The position numbers and the translations under genes were made by a program. Source: Bacteroidota bacterium (lineage in GTDB: Bacteria > Bacteroidota > Bacteroidia > Chitinophagales > Saprospiraceae). Taken from it: a stretch of 35,511 nt of DNA. The DNA is taken from positions 1-35,511 of the forward strand of contig JAAEZH010000048.1 in assembly GCA_018222965.1 (NCBI GenBank). The letters are read 5' to 3'. Below, piece after piece: positions 7,576 to 16,289 of the stretch. The notes beneath the pieces were generated by a model that worked only from the letters and a program-made list of their open reading frames with translations, searched no databases and was not told the origin of the DNA. How positions within the stretch are numbered: position 1 is the stretch's first letter; every line of letters begins with the position of its first letter.

Positions 7576-8360
7576 TATCCGGGTTTTACATTCCCATATG
7601 CGATAAACCAGGGATTGAGCATGTTCTCCTTGTTATACAGCACCGGCATGTCGGCATCCCATTGCATCACTTTTCCACCGGCTTCTTCGAGAACGACCTG
7701 GGCGGCGGCGGTGTCCCACTCCATGGTAGGTGCCAGGCGGGGATAAATATGTGCTTCTCCCGTTGCGAGGATCAGGAATTTGAGTGAACTCCCGCGGGAA
7801 ACCAATACGGGGTCTTTAAAGCGATTTACATAGTCTTCCGTCTCTGCACTCAGGTGCGAGCGGGAACAAACCAGTCGCAGATTGGTATCTTCTTCGCTGA
7901 AAGTAGCTGCTTCCAGTCGCGTTTCTTTTCCATCTGCAATCTTCCAGGCACCCAGCCCTTTAGCGGCCCAGTACATTTCCTCTTTCACCGGAATGTACAC
8001 CACGCCGAGGATAGGCTGCTGGTCTTCGATGAGGGCGATATTTACGGTAAACTCCCCGTTTCGCTTGATAAATTCTTTGGTGCCGTCGAGCGGATCTACC
8101 AACCAGTAGCGGCTGTAGTTTTTGCGTTCCACATATTCGACGGTTTTATTCTCTTCCGAGATGATCGGATATTGATGTAATCCCACCAATGCTTTCAATC
8201 CGTCGCAAATGACCGTATTGGATTCCCGGTCTGCGCGGGTGAGTGGGGAGTTGTCTGCTTTGGTCTCGACATTCCAGTCTGCTTCTTCCTCATAAACCTT
8301 GAGAATGGCATCTCCGGCTGCTTTGGCAATGTTCATGACCCTGGCGGATAGGTCTCGCAT
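7575..8360 (-). CDS. cysQ: 3'(2'),5'-bisphosphate nucleotidase
   Basis: A 261-residue member of the inositol-monophosphatase superfamily that hydrolyses 3'-phosphoadenosine 5'-phosphate to AMP, removing a product of sulfate assimilation and sulfation. Metal-site motifs are present: SEE (68-70), WLVDPLDGTKEF (86-97) and EWDTAAAQVVLEEAGG near the C-terminus. It is the first gene of a minus-strand run with two glycosyltransferases; that linkage might reflect sulfated sugars or only shared transcription. A good -7 box lies 23 bases upstream of the ATG. Confidence 0.92.
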   Translation of the reverse strand: MRDLSARVMNIAKAAGDAILKVYEEEADWNVETKADNSPLTRADRESNTVICDGLKALVGLHQYPIISEENKTVEYVERKNYSRYWLVDPLDGTKEFIKRNGEFTVNIALIEDQQPILGVVYIPVKEEMYWAAKGLGAWKIADGKETRLEAATFSEEDTNLRLVCSRSHLSAETEDYVNRFKDPVLVSRGSSLKFLILATGEAHIYPRLAPTMEWDTAAAQVVLEEAGGKVMQWDADMPVLYNKENMLNPWFIAYGNVKPG

Positions 8361-8383
8361 ATTGTTAATTGTTGTGATTGACG

Positions 8384-8391
8384 CAAAAGTA
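8384..8391 (-). promoter_or_regulatory. Candidate -7 box of the cysQ operon
   Basis: On the minus strand TACTTTTG fits the Bacteroidota -7 consensus TAnnTTTG exactly and ends 23 bases before the cysQ ATG. No strong -33 match was found. It diverges from the galE box at 8449-8456, 57 bases away. Confidence 0.5.
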
Positions 8392-8448
8392 GCAATTTAC
8401 GGGGGAGATATACTAAACGAAAGGAGTAGCGGTTATTCTACTACATTG

Positions 8449-8456
8449 TACATTTG
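8449..8456 (+). promoter_or_regulatory. Candidate -7 box of galE
   Basis: TACATTTG fits TAnnTTTG exactly and ends 21 bases before the galE ATG, the usual distance for a short leader. The -33 region shows no clear TTTG. Confidence 0.5.
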
Positions 8457-8477
8457 GGCAAGGAAAAATACAGCTAA

Positions 8478-9497
8478 ATGAAAAAAGTACTGGTAAGTGG
8501 TGGATGCGGATACATTGGCAGCCACACCATTGTTGATCTGATCGATCGGGGTTATGAAGTGATCAGCGCAGATAATCTGGTAAATGCGGAGGAAACGATT
8601 CTGGACGGTATTGAGGCAATCACGGGTGTACGCGTAAAGAATTATCGGGTTGATCTGGCTGATCGGGTGGCTTGCGCCGAATTGTTTGCCGCACACAGGG
8701 ACATCATGGGCGTGATTCATTTTGCCGCCTTAAAAAGTGTAGGCGAATCGGTTGAAAAACCCATCCTGTATTTCCGCAACAACCTCAACAGCTTACTGAA
8801 TATCCTGGAGGCCTGTGAAAAGCACAACATAGAAAATTTCATTTTTTCCTCTTCCTGTTCTGTCTATGGCAATACCGATGCCCTGCCGGTGGTGGAAAGC
8901 ACCCCCTGGCAGGAAGCCGAGTCTGCATACGCCCGAACCAAGCAAATGGGGGAACAGATTATCCGGGATGTGTATCGCAGTTTATCATCCGGCAAAGCCA
9001 TTCTACTTCGTTATTTCAATCCGGCAGGTGGGCATGAAAGCGGTCTGATCGGCGAGTCACCGACTTCAAATGTCACCAATCTTGTTCCCGTTATTACCGA
9101 AACGGCTATCGGAAAACGAAAATCGATGACCGTATTTGGAAACGACTACGATACCCGGGATGGCAGTTGCATACGCGATTACATCCACGTCATGGATCTG
9201 GCTCGAGCGCATACCCTCTGCCTCGACTACCTGGATGCCAATAAACAGCAAGAACAGGTTGAGGTCTTCAATGTCGGACTGGGAGAAGGAGCCACTGTGC
9301 TGGAAGCGATAAACGCTTTCGAGAAAGTTTCCGGCCAAAAATTAAACTACGATATCGGTCCTCGCAGAGCCGGAGATGTGGTGGCGATTTATGCCAATCA
9401 CCAACGCGCCACCGACCGATTGGGATGGACACCAAGTCGCAATATCGAAGATATTATGCGTACAGCCTGGGAGTGGGAGAAACGGAGATCGGGTTGA
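8478..9497 (+). CDS. galE: UDP-glucose 4-epimerase
   Basis: A 339-residue short-chain dehydrogenase-type epimerase that interconverts UDP-glucose and UDP-galactose with bound NAD. The glycine-rich NAD loop is GGCGYIG (8-14), the catalytic serine region SSSCSVYG (124-131), and the catalytic pair Tyr151-x3-Lys155 (YARTK). The length is normal. It is divergent from the cysQ-glycosyltransferase operon, which would use UDP-hexoses for envelope sugars. Its TGA stop lies inside the first unit of a downstream TTGATTCCG tandem repeat, so the last residues before it may have been affected by the repeat. Confidence 0.95.
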   Translation: MKKVLVSGGCGYIGSHTIVDLIDRGYEVISADNLVNAEETILDGIEAITGVRVKNYRVDLADRVACAELFAAHRDIMGVIHFAALKSVGESVEKPILYFRNNLNSLLNILEACEKHNIENFIFSSSCSVYGNTDALPVVESTPWQEAESAYARTKQMGEQIIRDVYRSLSSGKAILLRYFNPAGGHESGLIGESPTSNVTNLVPVITETAIGKRKSMTVFGNDYDTRDGSCIRDYIHVMDLARAHTLCLDYLDANKQQEQVEVFNVGLGEGATVLEAINAFEKVSGQKLNYDIGPRRAGDVVAIYANHQRATDRLGWTPSRNIEDIMRTAWEWEKRRSG

Positions 9498-9620
9498 TTC
9501 CGTTGATTCCGTTGATTCGTTTTTCCCGTTTTTCCCGTACCCGTAAGAAGGTGCAATGGTGTATTGGTGAAATGGTGTAGGGTGCAATGGTGAACCGGTG
9601 AAATGGTGTAGGGTGGAATG
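9494..9620. repeat. TTGATTCCG tandem and GGTGAAATGGTGTA words after galE
   Basis: Three TTGATTCCG-type units begin at 9494 and include the galE stop codon; in that frame every unit supplies TGA. There follow TTTTTCCCG repeats and four or more GGTG(A/C)AATGGTG words to about 9620. The same pairing of words occurs at 4985-5045 and, inverted, at 28626-28715. The remaining 9621-9812 holds no gene; an 8-base inverted repeat (9645-9652, 9704-9711) is its only other structure. Confidence 0.75.
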
Positions 9621-9812
9621 GTTGGTTTCGGTAAACATTGAAGGGGTATCGTAGATCGATTAGCGGGATCTTGCTTTCCTTAGAATTACCGTATTTCCGC
9701 TCAACGATACCTGATTCTCGTCTCCATTAAAAATTCCGAGTTCCCCCCTTCTTCCATTCTCTGTGTGAGATATTGGGGGATCCCGTGGTACGTTCGACGC
9801 TCAGCGTTATGT

Positions 9813-9856
9813 AAAAAAAATGCGTTTTACCCGGATCAGGTCCGAATAAAACGCAT
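9813..9856 (-). terminator. Intrinsic terminator of the TlpA-like gene
   Basis: A 10-base perfect stem (ATGCGTTTTA at 9820-9829, TAAAACGCAT at 9847-9856), with a further inner GGA/TCC pairing, is followed on the minus strand by a T tract (9819-9813). It lies 25 bases past the stop codon at 9882. Confidence 0.75.
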
Positions 9857-9881
9857 CAAACGTAAAACGTATTAAACGTTA

Positions 9882-10400
9882 TTAGTGACTAATATCTTCC
9901 CCGGCAGCAATGCGGGCAAGCAATTCGTCAAGTTCTTCTTCATCACCCGGCTGATAACCATTGTGGGTGTAGATGATCTGTCCGTTTTGGTCTACGATAA
10001 CCGTTTGTGGAATGGACGCAAAATTGAAAGCCATACCCAGTGCCTGTTGATCACCTGCCAGGATCGTGTATTCCCAGCCTTTGGTTTCTACGATAGTCGG
10101 AACCTTTGCAATCGCGCGGCGGGTATCAATCGTAATGGCAACGAGTTCTACATTGTAATCATCCTGCCAGTCCGGATAAAAATCCATAATAGCATCTAGT
10201 TCGCGTTTGCAGGGAGAGCACCAGGTTGCCCAGAAGCTCAGAATGGTAATGGTCTCTTTTTCCACACCGTAAGTCTCTGCGAGATTAACGGTCTGGCCGT
10301 CAAGCGTTTTTACATCCACATTAGGCACCCCGTTTTGGGCGGCTACAGATCCGGCGAAAGCCAGGAAACAAAAGAGTGTAAGGTAATGGCGGAATTTCAT
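9882..10400 (-). CDS. TlpA-family thioredoxin-like protein
   Basis: A secreted 172-residue thiol-disulfide protein. I chose the ATG at 10400 because it gives a signal peptide (MKFRHYLTLFCFLAFAGSVAAQ); a longer in-frame extension to 10535 lacks one. The mature protein has the AhpC/TSA-Redoxin layout: VNLAETYG, then ITILSFWATWCSPCKREL with active-site Cys61 and Cys64, and IPQTVIVDQNGQI with the cis-proline. It is divergent from the DUF6029 and Omp28 genes. In Bacteroidota such proteins often sit with Omp28 lipoproteins, so a shared role in exported cysteine proteins is possible but inferred. Confidence 0.88.
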   Translation of the reverse strand: MKFRHYLTLFCFLAFAGSVAAQNGVPNVDVKTLDGQTVNLAETYGVEKETITILSFWATWCSPCKRELDAIMDFYPDWQDDYNVELVAITIDTRRAIAKVPTIVETKGWEYTILAGDQQALGMAFNFASIPQTVIVDQNGQIIYTHNGYQPGDEEELDELLARIAAGEDISH

Positions 10401-10625
10401 GCTGAATATTTTAAATTGATTTTTTCTGTTAGACCGGAGACTAAATCTGCGATCAAATTCTGTCCTTTTGATTATTATACGGATCATTGCGTCCGAAAAA
10501 TGAATGGACCAAAATAGGAACAAGTTTTGGTACATTTCTACACTTTAGACGAGCAAATCGACCACTAAGTAACCAAATTGACCCCTAATTAGTATCGCTG
10601 ATTCGTCTTAAACCCCTAATTTTAA

Positions 10626-10669
10626 CCTGCTTTTAACAAGAGGACGACAAGTTCCAATCTAAAAGCAGG
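10626..10669. promoter_or_regulatory. 10-bp inverted repeat ahead of the DUF6029 gene
   Basis: CCTGCTTTTA (10626-10635) and TAAAAGCAGG (10660-10669) are perfect complements separated by 24 bases, ending 61 bases before the ATG at 10731. There is no U tract, so it is more likely an operator or leader hairpin than a terminator. A smaller hairpin (AAGCC-TTTT-GGCTT, 10699-10712) follows. Otherwise the 330-base divergent region 10401-10730 shows only a repeated acccctaatt word. Confidence 0.4.
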
Positions 10670-10730
10670 GATTACAGCCCAAACTCTAAAGCATATATAA
10701 GCCTTTTGGCTTTATAAAAAACCACGTATT

Positions 10731-12407
10731 ATGATCCGCAACCAAATGCTTTTTTGCTTCTTGATGTTGCTCTTACCGGCTTTCCTCCAGGCACAGGATG
10801 GTGGCCGTTTTTCCGGTAACCTCCAGGCAAACGGCAATTTCTTTATGCGAGATACTTTGATCGGAGCGGCCAACACCCCTCAGTATGATCATCAGCTTTA
10901 TGGCGCAGATGCCTGGCTGAATCTCAATTACAGCAACTGGGGTTTTGACTTCGGTGTGCGCTTCGATCTGTTTAACAATTCCAACCTCCTGAATCCGCAA
11001 AGTTCCTATACCGATCAGGGAATTGGAAACTGGTATGTGAATAAACATTTTGATAAGCTGCACATCTCTGCCGGGTACCTGTATGACCAGATAGGCAGTG
11101 GCATCATTTACCGTGCCTACGAGCAGCGGGCACTGGCTATTGATAATGCGCTCGCCGGACTGCGTTTGGCTTATGACATTCTCCCCGACTGGCAGATCAA
11201 AGTATTTACCGGCCGCCAGAAACAACAGTTTGAACTTTATGGTTCTGTCATTAAAGGGATGAGCGTGGATGGATTTATCGCCGGCCCGGAAGGCAAAAGC
11301 TGGACCCTGGCTCCCGGATTCGGAATCGTAAATCGTACCCTGGATGATCCTAGCATGAACTCCCTGGTCGCTACTATCAATACCTATTTGAAGGAAGATG
11401 CTTTTGTGCCTGTTTATAATTCCTATGCGTTCTCTTTATACAACACCCTTTATGCTGGTAAATTTACCTGGTATGTGGAAGGCGCCTATAAGACCGATGA
11501 TGCCATGAACGATGAATTCATGGAAAGGGAAACAGTAAGTGGCGATACCGTGGTAGGTCGTTTCATCAGCGGTCCGGGTTCTGTATTATATACCAGTGTT
11601 GGTTACGCCAATAAAGGTCTTGGAATTACGCTTGAGGGAAAGCGCACAGAGAATTTTGTGTTTCGCACCCGTCCGCAGGAAGAACTCTTCCGCGGATTGA
11701 TCAACTTCCTGCCGCCTATGGCCCGGGTGAATACCTACCGCCTCAATGCACGTTACACTGCTGCGGTACAACCATTAGGTGAATTGGCATTCCAGGGAGA
11801 TATAACCTATGCGCCCAGCCGGAAAATGAGTTTCAATGTCAATTTCTCTAATATTACGACCCTGGAGAATGATTTGTTATACCGCGAGCTCTACACGGAG
11901 TTTAGCCTCAAAAAAGGCCGGAAATGGCAATTGCTGACCGGGGTGCAATTCCAGAATTACAATCAGGAGGTCTTTGAGTTTAAACCGAATGTGCCGATTG
12001 TGGAAACGATGACTCCTTATGCAGATTTCCTGTACCGCCTCCCCAAGAAAAAATCCATTCGCTTTGAAGCACAGTATATGTTTACCGGCCAGGACAGCAA
12101 AGGACAGAAGCACGATTACGGAGACTGGCTCTTTGGTCAGGTAGAATTTGGCATTGCCCCTCACTGGACTTTCACCGTTTCGGATATGTACAACATCGGA
12201 CCGGGGAAACGTTCTCCCGTAGATGGTGAAACCGGTGAGAAATTACGCATACATTATCCGCGAGTTGACATATTTTATACCTATAACTCGAGTCGTTTCT
12301 CCCTATCTTACGTTAAGCAAGTAGAGGGTATCGTTTGTACCGGAGGTATTTGTCGGGTAGAACCTGCTTTTAGCGGGGTAAAGGTCAGCGTCAATTCCAC
12401 ATTCTAA
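10731..12407 (+). CDS. DUF6029-type outer-membrane protein
   Basis: A 558-residue exported protein with a signal peptide ending about LQAQ (residue 22). The mature part is rich in alternating aromatic and polar stretches (for example NWGFDFGVRFDLF, HISAGYLYDQIGSG and WQIKVFTGRQ), as in beta-barrel porins, and ends in a terminal Phe (VSVNSTF), the usual outer-membrane assembly signal. I recognise the N-terminal layout as that of the DUF6029 family of Bacteroidota; its function is unknown. Omp28 follows 38 bases later on the same strand, and a TlpA-like gene is divergent. Late cysteines in IVCTGGICRVE could be a disulfide for the redox neighbours to act on (inference). Confidence 0.72.
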   Translation: MIRNQMLFCFLMLLLPAFLQAQDGGRFSGNLQANGNFFMRDTLIGAANTPQYDHQLYGADAWLNLNYSNWGFDFGVRFDLFNNSNLLNPQSSYTDQGIGNWYVNKHFDKLHISAGYLYDQIGSGIIYRAYEQRALAIDNALAGLRLAYDILPDWQIKVFTGRQKQQFELYGSVIKGMSVDGFIAGPEGKSWTLAPGFGIVNRTLDDPSMNSLVATINTYLKEDAFVPVYNSYAFSLYNTLYAGKFTWYVEGAYKTDDAMNDEFMERETVSGDTVVGRFISGPGSVLYTSVGYANKGLGITLEGKRTENFVFRTRPQEELFRGLINFLPPMARVNTYRLNARYTAAVQPLGELAFQGDITYAPSRKMSFNVNFSNITTLENDLLYRELYTEFSLKKGRKWQLLTGVQFQNYNQEVFEFKPNVPIVETMTPYADFLYRLPKKKSIRFEAQYMFTGQDSKGQKHDYGDWLFGQVEFGIAPHWTFTVSDMYNIGPGKRSPVDGETGEKLRIHYPRVDIFYTYNSSRFSLSYVKQVEGIVCTGGICRVEPAFSGVKVSVNSTF

Positions 12408-12415
12408 AAAAGGCT

Positions 12416-12432
12416 TTCGCCGAAAGGCAGAT
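12416..12432. repeat. Short dispersed palindrome word
   Basis: The 17-base word ttcgccgaaaggcagat occurs here between the DUF6029 and Omp28 genes and again, identically, at 19320-19336 just beyond the batD stop. Fourteen of its bases recur inverted at 21619-21632. The sequence is partly self-complementary (CTTTCG/CGAAAG). Confidence 0.7.
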
Positions 12433-12445
12433 AAAAATAAAGGAC

Positions 12446-13294
12446 ATGAAAAAGTTTTTCTTCTCAATATGCGCACTCGTATTTCTGTTTAGTGCCTGTG
12501 ACGAACTTCCGGTTGAAATCAATCCTGTAATGGGACCACCAGATATGGATGATACCATTGTTATTGATGATCAGCAACGCCAGGTACTTATTGAAGAGTT
12601 TACCGGTGTGCGTTGCGTACAGTGCCCGGCGGGTAGTGCAGAACTGAAGGACCTGCTGGCTATTCATGGCGAACAACTGATAGCGATCTCCCTGCATGCG
12701 GGTGAATTTTCTCCGCCACATCCGGATAGTGAGTATAATTTCACTACCTCTGAAGGCGATCAGATCATCAATTATGTAGGCAACCCAATCGGGTATCCTT
12801 CAGCTGTCGTAAACCGAAAACTATTTGAAGGCGAATTTGACCTTCAACTTGGCAAATCGCTCTGGGCCGGATATATCGGACAAGAAAAAGCCCTGCCTCC
12901 TAAGGTTCGTCTTGGTCTGTTGGCCGATTACAACGATGGTGGCATGCTCAATGTAGATGTGCGTGTGATCGTAGACGAAAACATCGACAGCGAGAATGTA
13001 CGCCTCAGCGTTGTGATCTCAGAAGATGACATCATCGATCGCCAAACCACTCCCGAAGGCGAAGATTACGAATACAAGCATCAGCACGTTTTCCGCGGCA
13101 TGATGACCAACTGGGACGGTGATGCCATTGGCGGCCCCCTGGTTGCCGGCCAGGATCTGGAGTTCAGCTTCAGCATGGATTTTCCGGAAGCAGACTGGAA
13201 AGCCGACGATTGCCACGTTATTGCATTCGTACACCTCGCTGATGCCGACAATAAAGAAGTGCTTCAGGCGGTAGAGGTTAAGATGACAGAATAG
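12446..13294 (+). CDS. Omp28-related outer-membrane lipoprotein
   Basis: A 282-residue lipoprotein with lipidated Cys18 after MKKFFFSICALVFLFSA. The mature N-terminal half resembles Porphyromonas Omp28: VLIEEFTGVRCVQCPAGS (48-63), with a thioredoxin-like C-x2-C (Cys57, Cys60), and NPIGYPSAVVNRK with the cis-proline-like turn. The C-terminal half is beta-rich. This is consistent with a surface or periplasmic protein of thioredoxin fold whose function is uncertain (adhesin or redox). It is probably co-transcribed with the DUF6029 gene 38 bases upstream. Confidence 0.85.
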   Translation: MKKFFFSICALVFLFSACDELPVEINPVMGPPDMDDTIVIDDQQRQVLIEEFTGVRCVQCPAGSAELKDLLAIHGEQLIAISLHAGEFSPPHPDSEYNFTTSEGDQIINYVGNPIGYPSAVVNRKLFEGEFDLQLGKSLWAGYIGQEKALPPKVRLGLLADYNDGGMLNVDVRVIVDENIDSENVRLSVVISEDDIIDRQTTPEGEDYEYKHQHVFRGMMTNWDGDAIGGPLVAGQDLEFSFSMDFPEADWKADDCHVIAFVHLADADNKEVLQAVEVKMTE

Positions 13295-13297
13295 TAG

Positions 13298-13463
13298 CCT
13301 CGCTTTGCTCGGCGGTTGATCCCGAAGGTCATCGGGAGGTTGAGTTTGGTTGAGTCGCCTCGCTTTGCTCGACGGCAGGGTTGAGTTTGGTTGAGGAAGG
13401 TCTATCTAACCAAACTCAACCCACTGCCCGCCTTAGGTGGGCAACTCAACCAAACTCAACCCC
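13298..13463. repeat. GGTTGAG/CTCAACC-tagged palindromes upstream of pheT
   Basis: Two copies of cctcgctttgctcg, two copies of GGTTGAGTTTGGTTGAG (around 13339 and 13379) and, inverted, several CCAAACTCAACC words fill most of this 231-base gap. Small palindromes (TCCCGA-TCGGGA type at about 13320-13343, TGCCCGCCTTAGGTGGGCA at about 13423-13442) sit between the tags. The left and right tag sets are mutually inverted, so the whole block can fold back. Confidence 0.75.
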
Positions 13464-13494
13464 ATCTCCACTTAATTCAACCAAACAGATTCAC

Positions 13495-13502
13495 TATCTT
13501 TG
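13495..13502 (+). promoter_or_regulatory. Candidate -7 box of pheT
   Basis: TATCTTTG matches the Bacteroidota -7 consensus TAnnTTTG exactly and ends 23 bases before the pheT ATG. It probably drives the pheT-zapA-rny run. Confidence 0.55.
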
Positions 13503-13525
13503 CAGACTTAATTGAAAGATAGAGT

Positions 13526-15973
13526 ATGAACATCTCCCTGAATTGGTTGAAATCCTATATGCCTCTTGATCTGGATCCGGAAAAAATCGGAGAGATACTG
13601 ACCGATATCGGACTGGAAGTAGAGGGTATGGAACATATCGAAAGCATACCTGGTGGCCTAAAAGGATTGGTAGTCGGTGAAGTAACCAGCCGCGAAAAGC
13701 ATCCCAATGCCGACCGTTTGTCCCTTTGTAAGGTAAATGTTGGTGGTGAAGAAGACCTGCAAATTGTTTGCGGAGCTCCCAATGTGGATGCCGGGCAAAA
13801 GGTAGTTGTTGCTACCGTAAACACGATGTTGTATCCAATGGAAGGCGACCCGTTTAAAATCAAGAAAGGAAAGATCCGGGGAGAGACTTCTGAAGGGATG
13901 ATCTGTGCCGAAGATGAGATCGGATTGGGCAACAGCCACGATGGTATCATGGTGCTGGATAAGGGACTTACACCAGGCACCCCTGCAGCTGAGGTGTTCG
14001 AACTGGAAAATGATGTGGTTTATGATATCGGGCTTACGCCGAATAGATCAGATGCTACCTGTCATATTGGAGTTGCAAAAGACCTGGCTGCTTATCTCAA
14101 GGTAAATATGCCGGATGCCGCTGCGCTTGACTTGCCGGCTATTCCGGAGATCAGTCCGGCATCTACCGATCTGGCTGTTGAGGTAATCGTAGAAAATGAA
14201 GAAGGGGCTCCGCGTTATGCGGGTTACTCTCTGGATAATATTGAAGTAAAAGAATCGCCCGACTGGCTGAAAAACCGCCTGAAAGCGATTGATGTACGCC
14301 CCATCAACAATGTAGTGGATATTACTAACTACATCCTCCACGAATACGGCCAGCCGCTCCACGCTTTCGATCTGGATCACGTAAAGGATCACACCATTCG
14401 GGTGAAAACCCTGAAAGCAGGAAGCAAGTTTACCACCCTCGACGAAGTAGAACGCGAATTGACCGATGAAGATCTGATGATCTGCGACGGCGATTCAAAG
14501 GGGATGTGTATTGCCGGCGTTTTTGGGGGTATGAATTCCGGGGTAACTGAAAAAACAAGCCGCATCTTCCTGGAATCTGCACACTTTAATGCAAAATATA
14601 TTCGTCGCACAAGCATGGGACATAACCTGCGTACCGATGCGGCAAAAGTATTTGAAAAAGGAAGCGATCCGAATGTAGTAGTAGATGCCCTGAAAGCAGC
14701 GGTGAAGATGCTGCAGGAATTGGCTGGTGCCACGGTGGCTTCCGAGCTTACCGACCTCTACCCCAATCCGGTAGAACCGATCAGCATTACGACCAATTAC
14801 GACTATGTAAACCGCTTAATCGGGGTAGAAATACCAACCGAAGAAGTACATCAAATCCTGAAAGCCCTGGAGATGCCATTGCTTTCGGATGATGGAGAGA
14901 CCTTCACAGTGGCGGTTCCCACTAATAAATCAGATGTTACCCGTCCGGCGGATCTCGTGGAAGAAATTCTGCGCATCTATGGTCTGAACCGGGTACCGAT
15001 GCCGAATCGGATCAGCTCGACACCTTCTTTTGAGGATCATCCGAATAAGCGACAGTTGCAGGAGTCTACCGCAAATTTGCTTGCCGCGAATGGTTTCTCG
15101 GAGATGATGGCATTGAGTCTTTCCGAGTCTCGTTACTACCGCGAAGTGCTGGAGAAAGCAGAAGACGAATTGGTGTTTATCAACAACACTTCCAATGTGC
15201 ATCTGGATATTATGCGTCCGGATCTGGTGTTCTCTGCCTTACAGGCTGTACAACACAATCAGAATCGGCAGCAGTCAGATCTGAAGCTTTTTGAGTTTGG
15301 TCGGTCTTACCACAAAGAAGGAGAGGGGCAGTTTCGCGAGCAGGAGCATCTTACGCTCACGATGACCGGACGCCGCTATCCGGAGAGTTGGCTGGTCAAA
15401 GAAAAAACAGATACCGATTACTACAGCCTGCGCTCTTTTGTCCTTCTGGTATTGGAGCGCCTTGGTATCGGCGGGTATCAACAAACGGCCCTGCACGACG
15501 ATGCGGTTTTCACCTACGGATTGAAATACCATCGCGGTCCACAGGAATTGGTCAGTTTTGGACGTATCAGCCCGGCTTTACAAAAGGGAATGGAACTTCG
15601 CGAACCTGTATTCTTTGCAGACTTTAACTGGGATTTGCTGGTAAAAGCAGCCGGACGCGGAAAATTCGAATATCAGGACCTCAGCAAATATCCAAGTACA
15701 CGCCGCGATTTAGCATTGGTTGTTGATAATTCAGTAAAATTTGATGATATTGTGGCAATCGCCCGTAAACAGGGCAAGAAAATACTTCGTGAAATAAACC
15801 TGTTTGACGTCTTTGAAGACGCTGAAAAACTGGGTGAAGGGAAAAAATCTTACGCAGTAAGTTATGTGTTTGAAAATCCCGAGCGCACCCTGAATGACAA
15901 AGAAGTGGATCAGGTAATGAATAAGATGATCGGAGTATACGAAAAGCAATTGCAGGCACAGATCCGCCGATAA
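13526..15973 (+). CDS. pheT: Phenylalanine-tRNA ligase beta subunit
   Basis: An 815-residue beta subunit of the alpha2-beta2 enzyme that charges tRNA-Phe; the catalytic alpha subunit (pheS) is not in the window. Domains in order: an N-terminal segment (MNISLNWLKSYMPLDLD); an EMAP/OB-type tRNA-binding domain (about 40-155, with GLVVGEVTSREKHPNADRLS); the B3/B4 editing domain (about 210-390, including RPINNVVDITNYILHEYGQP); the B5 domain (about 415-490, with VEEILRIYGLNRVP); the synthetase-like core; and a C-terminal FDX-ACB anticodon-binding domain (from about 720, YPSTRRDLALVVD). All look complete. A small coiled-coil gene and zapA follow on the same strand. Confidence 0.97.
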   Translation: MNISLNWLKSYMPLDLDPEKIGEILTDIGLEVEGMEHIESIPGGLKGLVVGEVTSREKHPNADRLSLCKVNVGGEEDLQIVCGAPNVDAGQKVVVATVNTMLYPMEGDPFKIKKGKIRGETSEGMICAEDEIGLGNSHDGIMVLDKGLTPGTPAAEVFELENDVVYDIGLTPNRSDATCHIGVAKDLAAYLKVNMPDAAALDLPAIPEISPASTDLAVEVIVENEEGAPRYAGYSLDNIEVKESPDWLKNRLKAIDVRPINNVVDITNYILHEYGQPLHAFDLDHVKDHTIRVKTLKAGSKFTTLDEVERELTDEDLMICDGDSKGMCIAGVFGGMNSGVTEKTSRIFLESAHFNAKYIRRTSMGHNLRTDAAKVFEKGSDPNVVVDALKAAVKMLQELAGATVASELTDLYPNPVEPISITTNYDYVNRLIGVEIPTEEVHQILKALEMPLLSDDGETFTVAVPTNKSDVTRPADLVEEILRIYGLNRVPMPNRISSTPSFEDHPNKRQLQESTANLLAANGFSEMMALSLSESRYYREVLEKAEDELVFINNTSNVHLDIMRPDLVFSALQAVQHNQNRQQSDLKLFEFGRSYHKEGEGQFREQEHLTLTMTGRRYPESWLVKEKTDTDYYSLRSFVLLVLERLGIGGYQQTALHDDAVFTYGLKYHRGPQELVSFGRISPALQKGMELREPVFFADFNWDLLVKAAGRGKFEYQDLSKYPSTRRDLALVVDNSVKFDDIVAIARKQGKKILREINLFDVFEDAEKLGEGKKSYAVSYVFENPERTLNDKEVDQVMNKMIGVYEKQLQAQIRR

Positions 15974-15989
15974 GTAGTCCCCGGAAACC

Positions 15990-16286
15990 ATGGATCAGGA
16001 AGAAGTATTAAGCAAAATAGAGGAGAAGGTCAGGAAACTGGCCGACCGGATGGAGGCACTTCAGTCGGAAAATGCGGCATTGCGTGAAGAGAAAAATAAC
16101 CTTAAAACCGCACTGAATAGCGAACGCGAGGCAGTCGGACAATTGAAAGATAAACTCAAAGGCGCCCAGCAAGCTTTAGATAAGCAGAGGCAGGACGAGC
16201 CTGAAGACATTAAAGTACTTCGGGAACGTATTGAAGAGTCGATGAAGGAAGTAGACGCCTGTATTGAGTGGATGCAAAAAATGTAG
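15990..16286 (+). CDS. Small coiled-coil protein, ZapB-like
   Basis: A 98-residue soluble protein that is almost entirely coiled coil: heptad-like ADRMEALQSENAALREEKNNL and EAVGQLKDKLKGAQQAL, ending in IEWMQKM. It is 16 bases after pheT and only three bases before zapA. A small coiled coil directly ahead of zapA is common in Bacteroidota. Its size and composition resemble ZapB, which links ZapA to the division machinery in other bacteria. Homology to ZapB cannot be shown by eye, because coiled coils look alike, so the role is inferred from context. Confidence 0.7.
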   Translation: MDQEEVLSKIEEKVRKLADRMEALQSENAALREEKNNLKTALNSEREAVGQLKDKLKGAQQALDKQRQDEPEDIKVLRERIEESMKEVDACIEWMQKM

Positions 16287-16289
16287 ATA

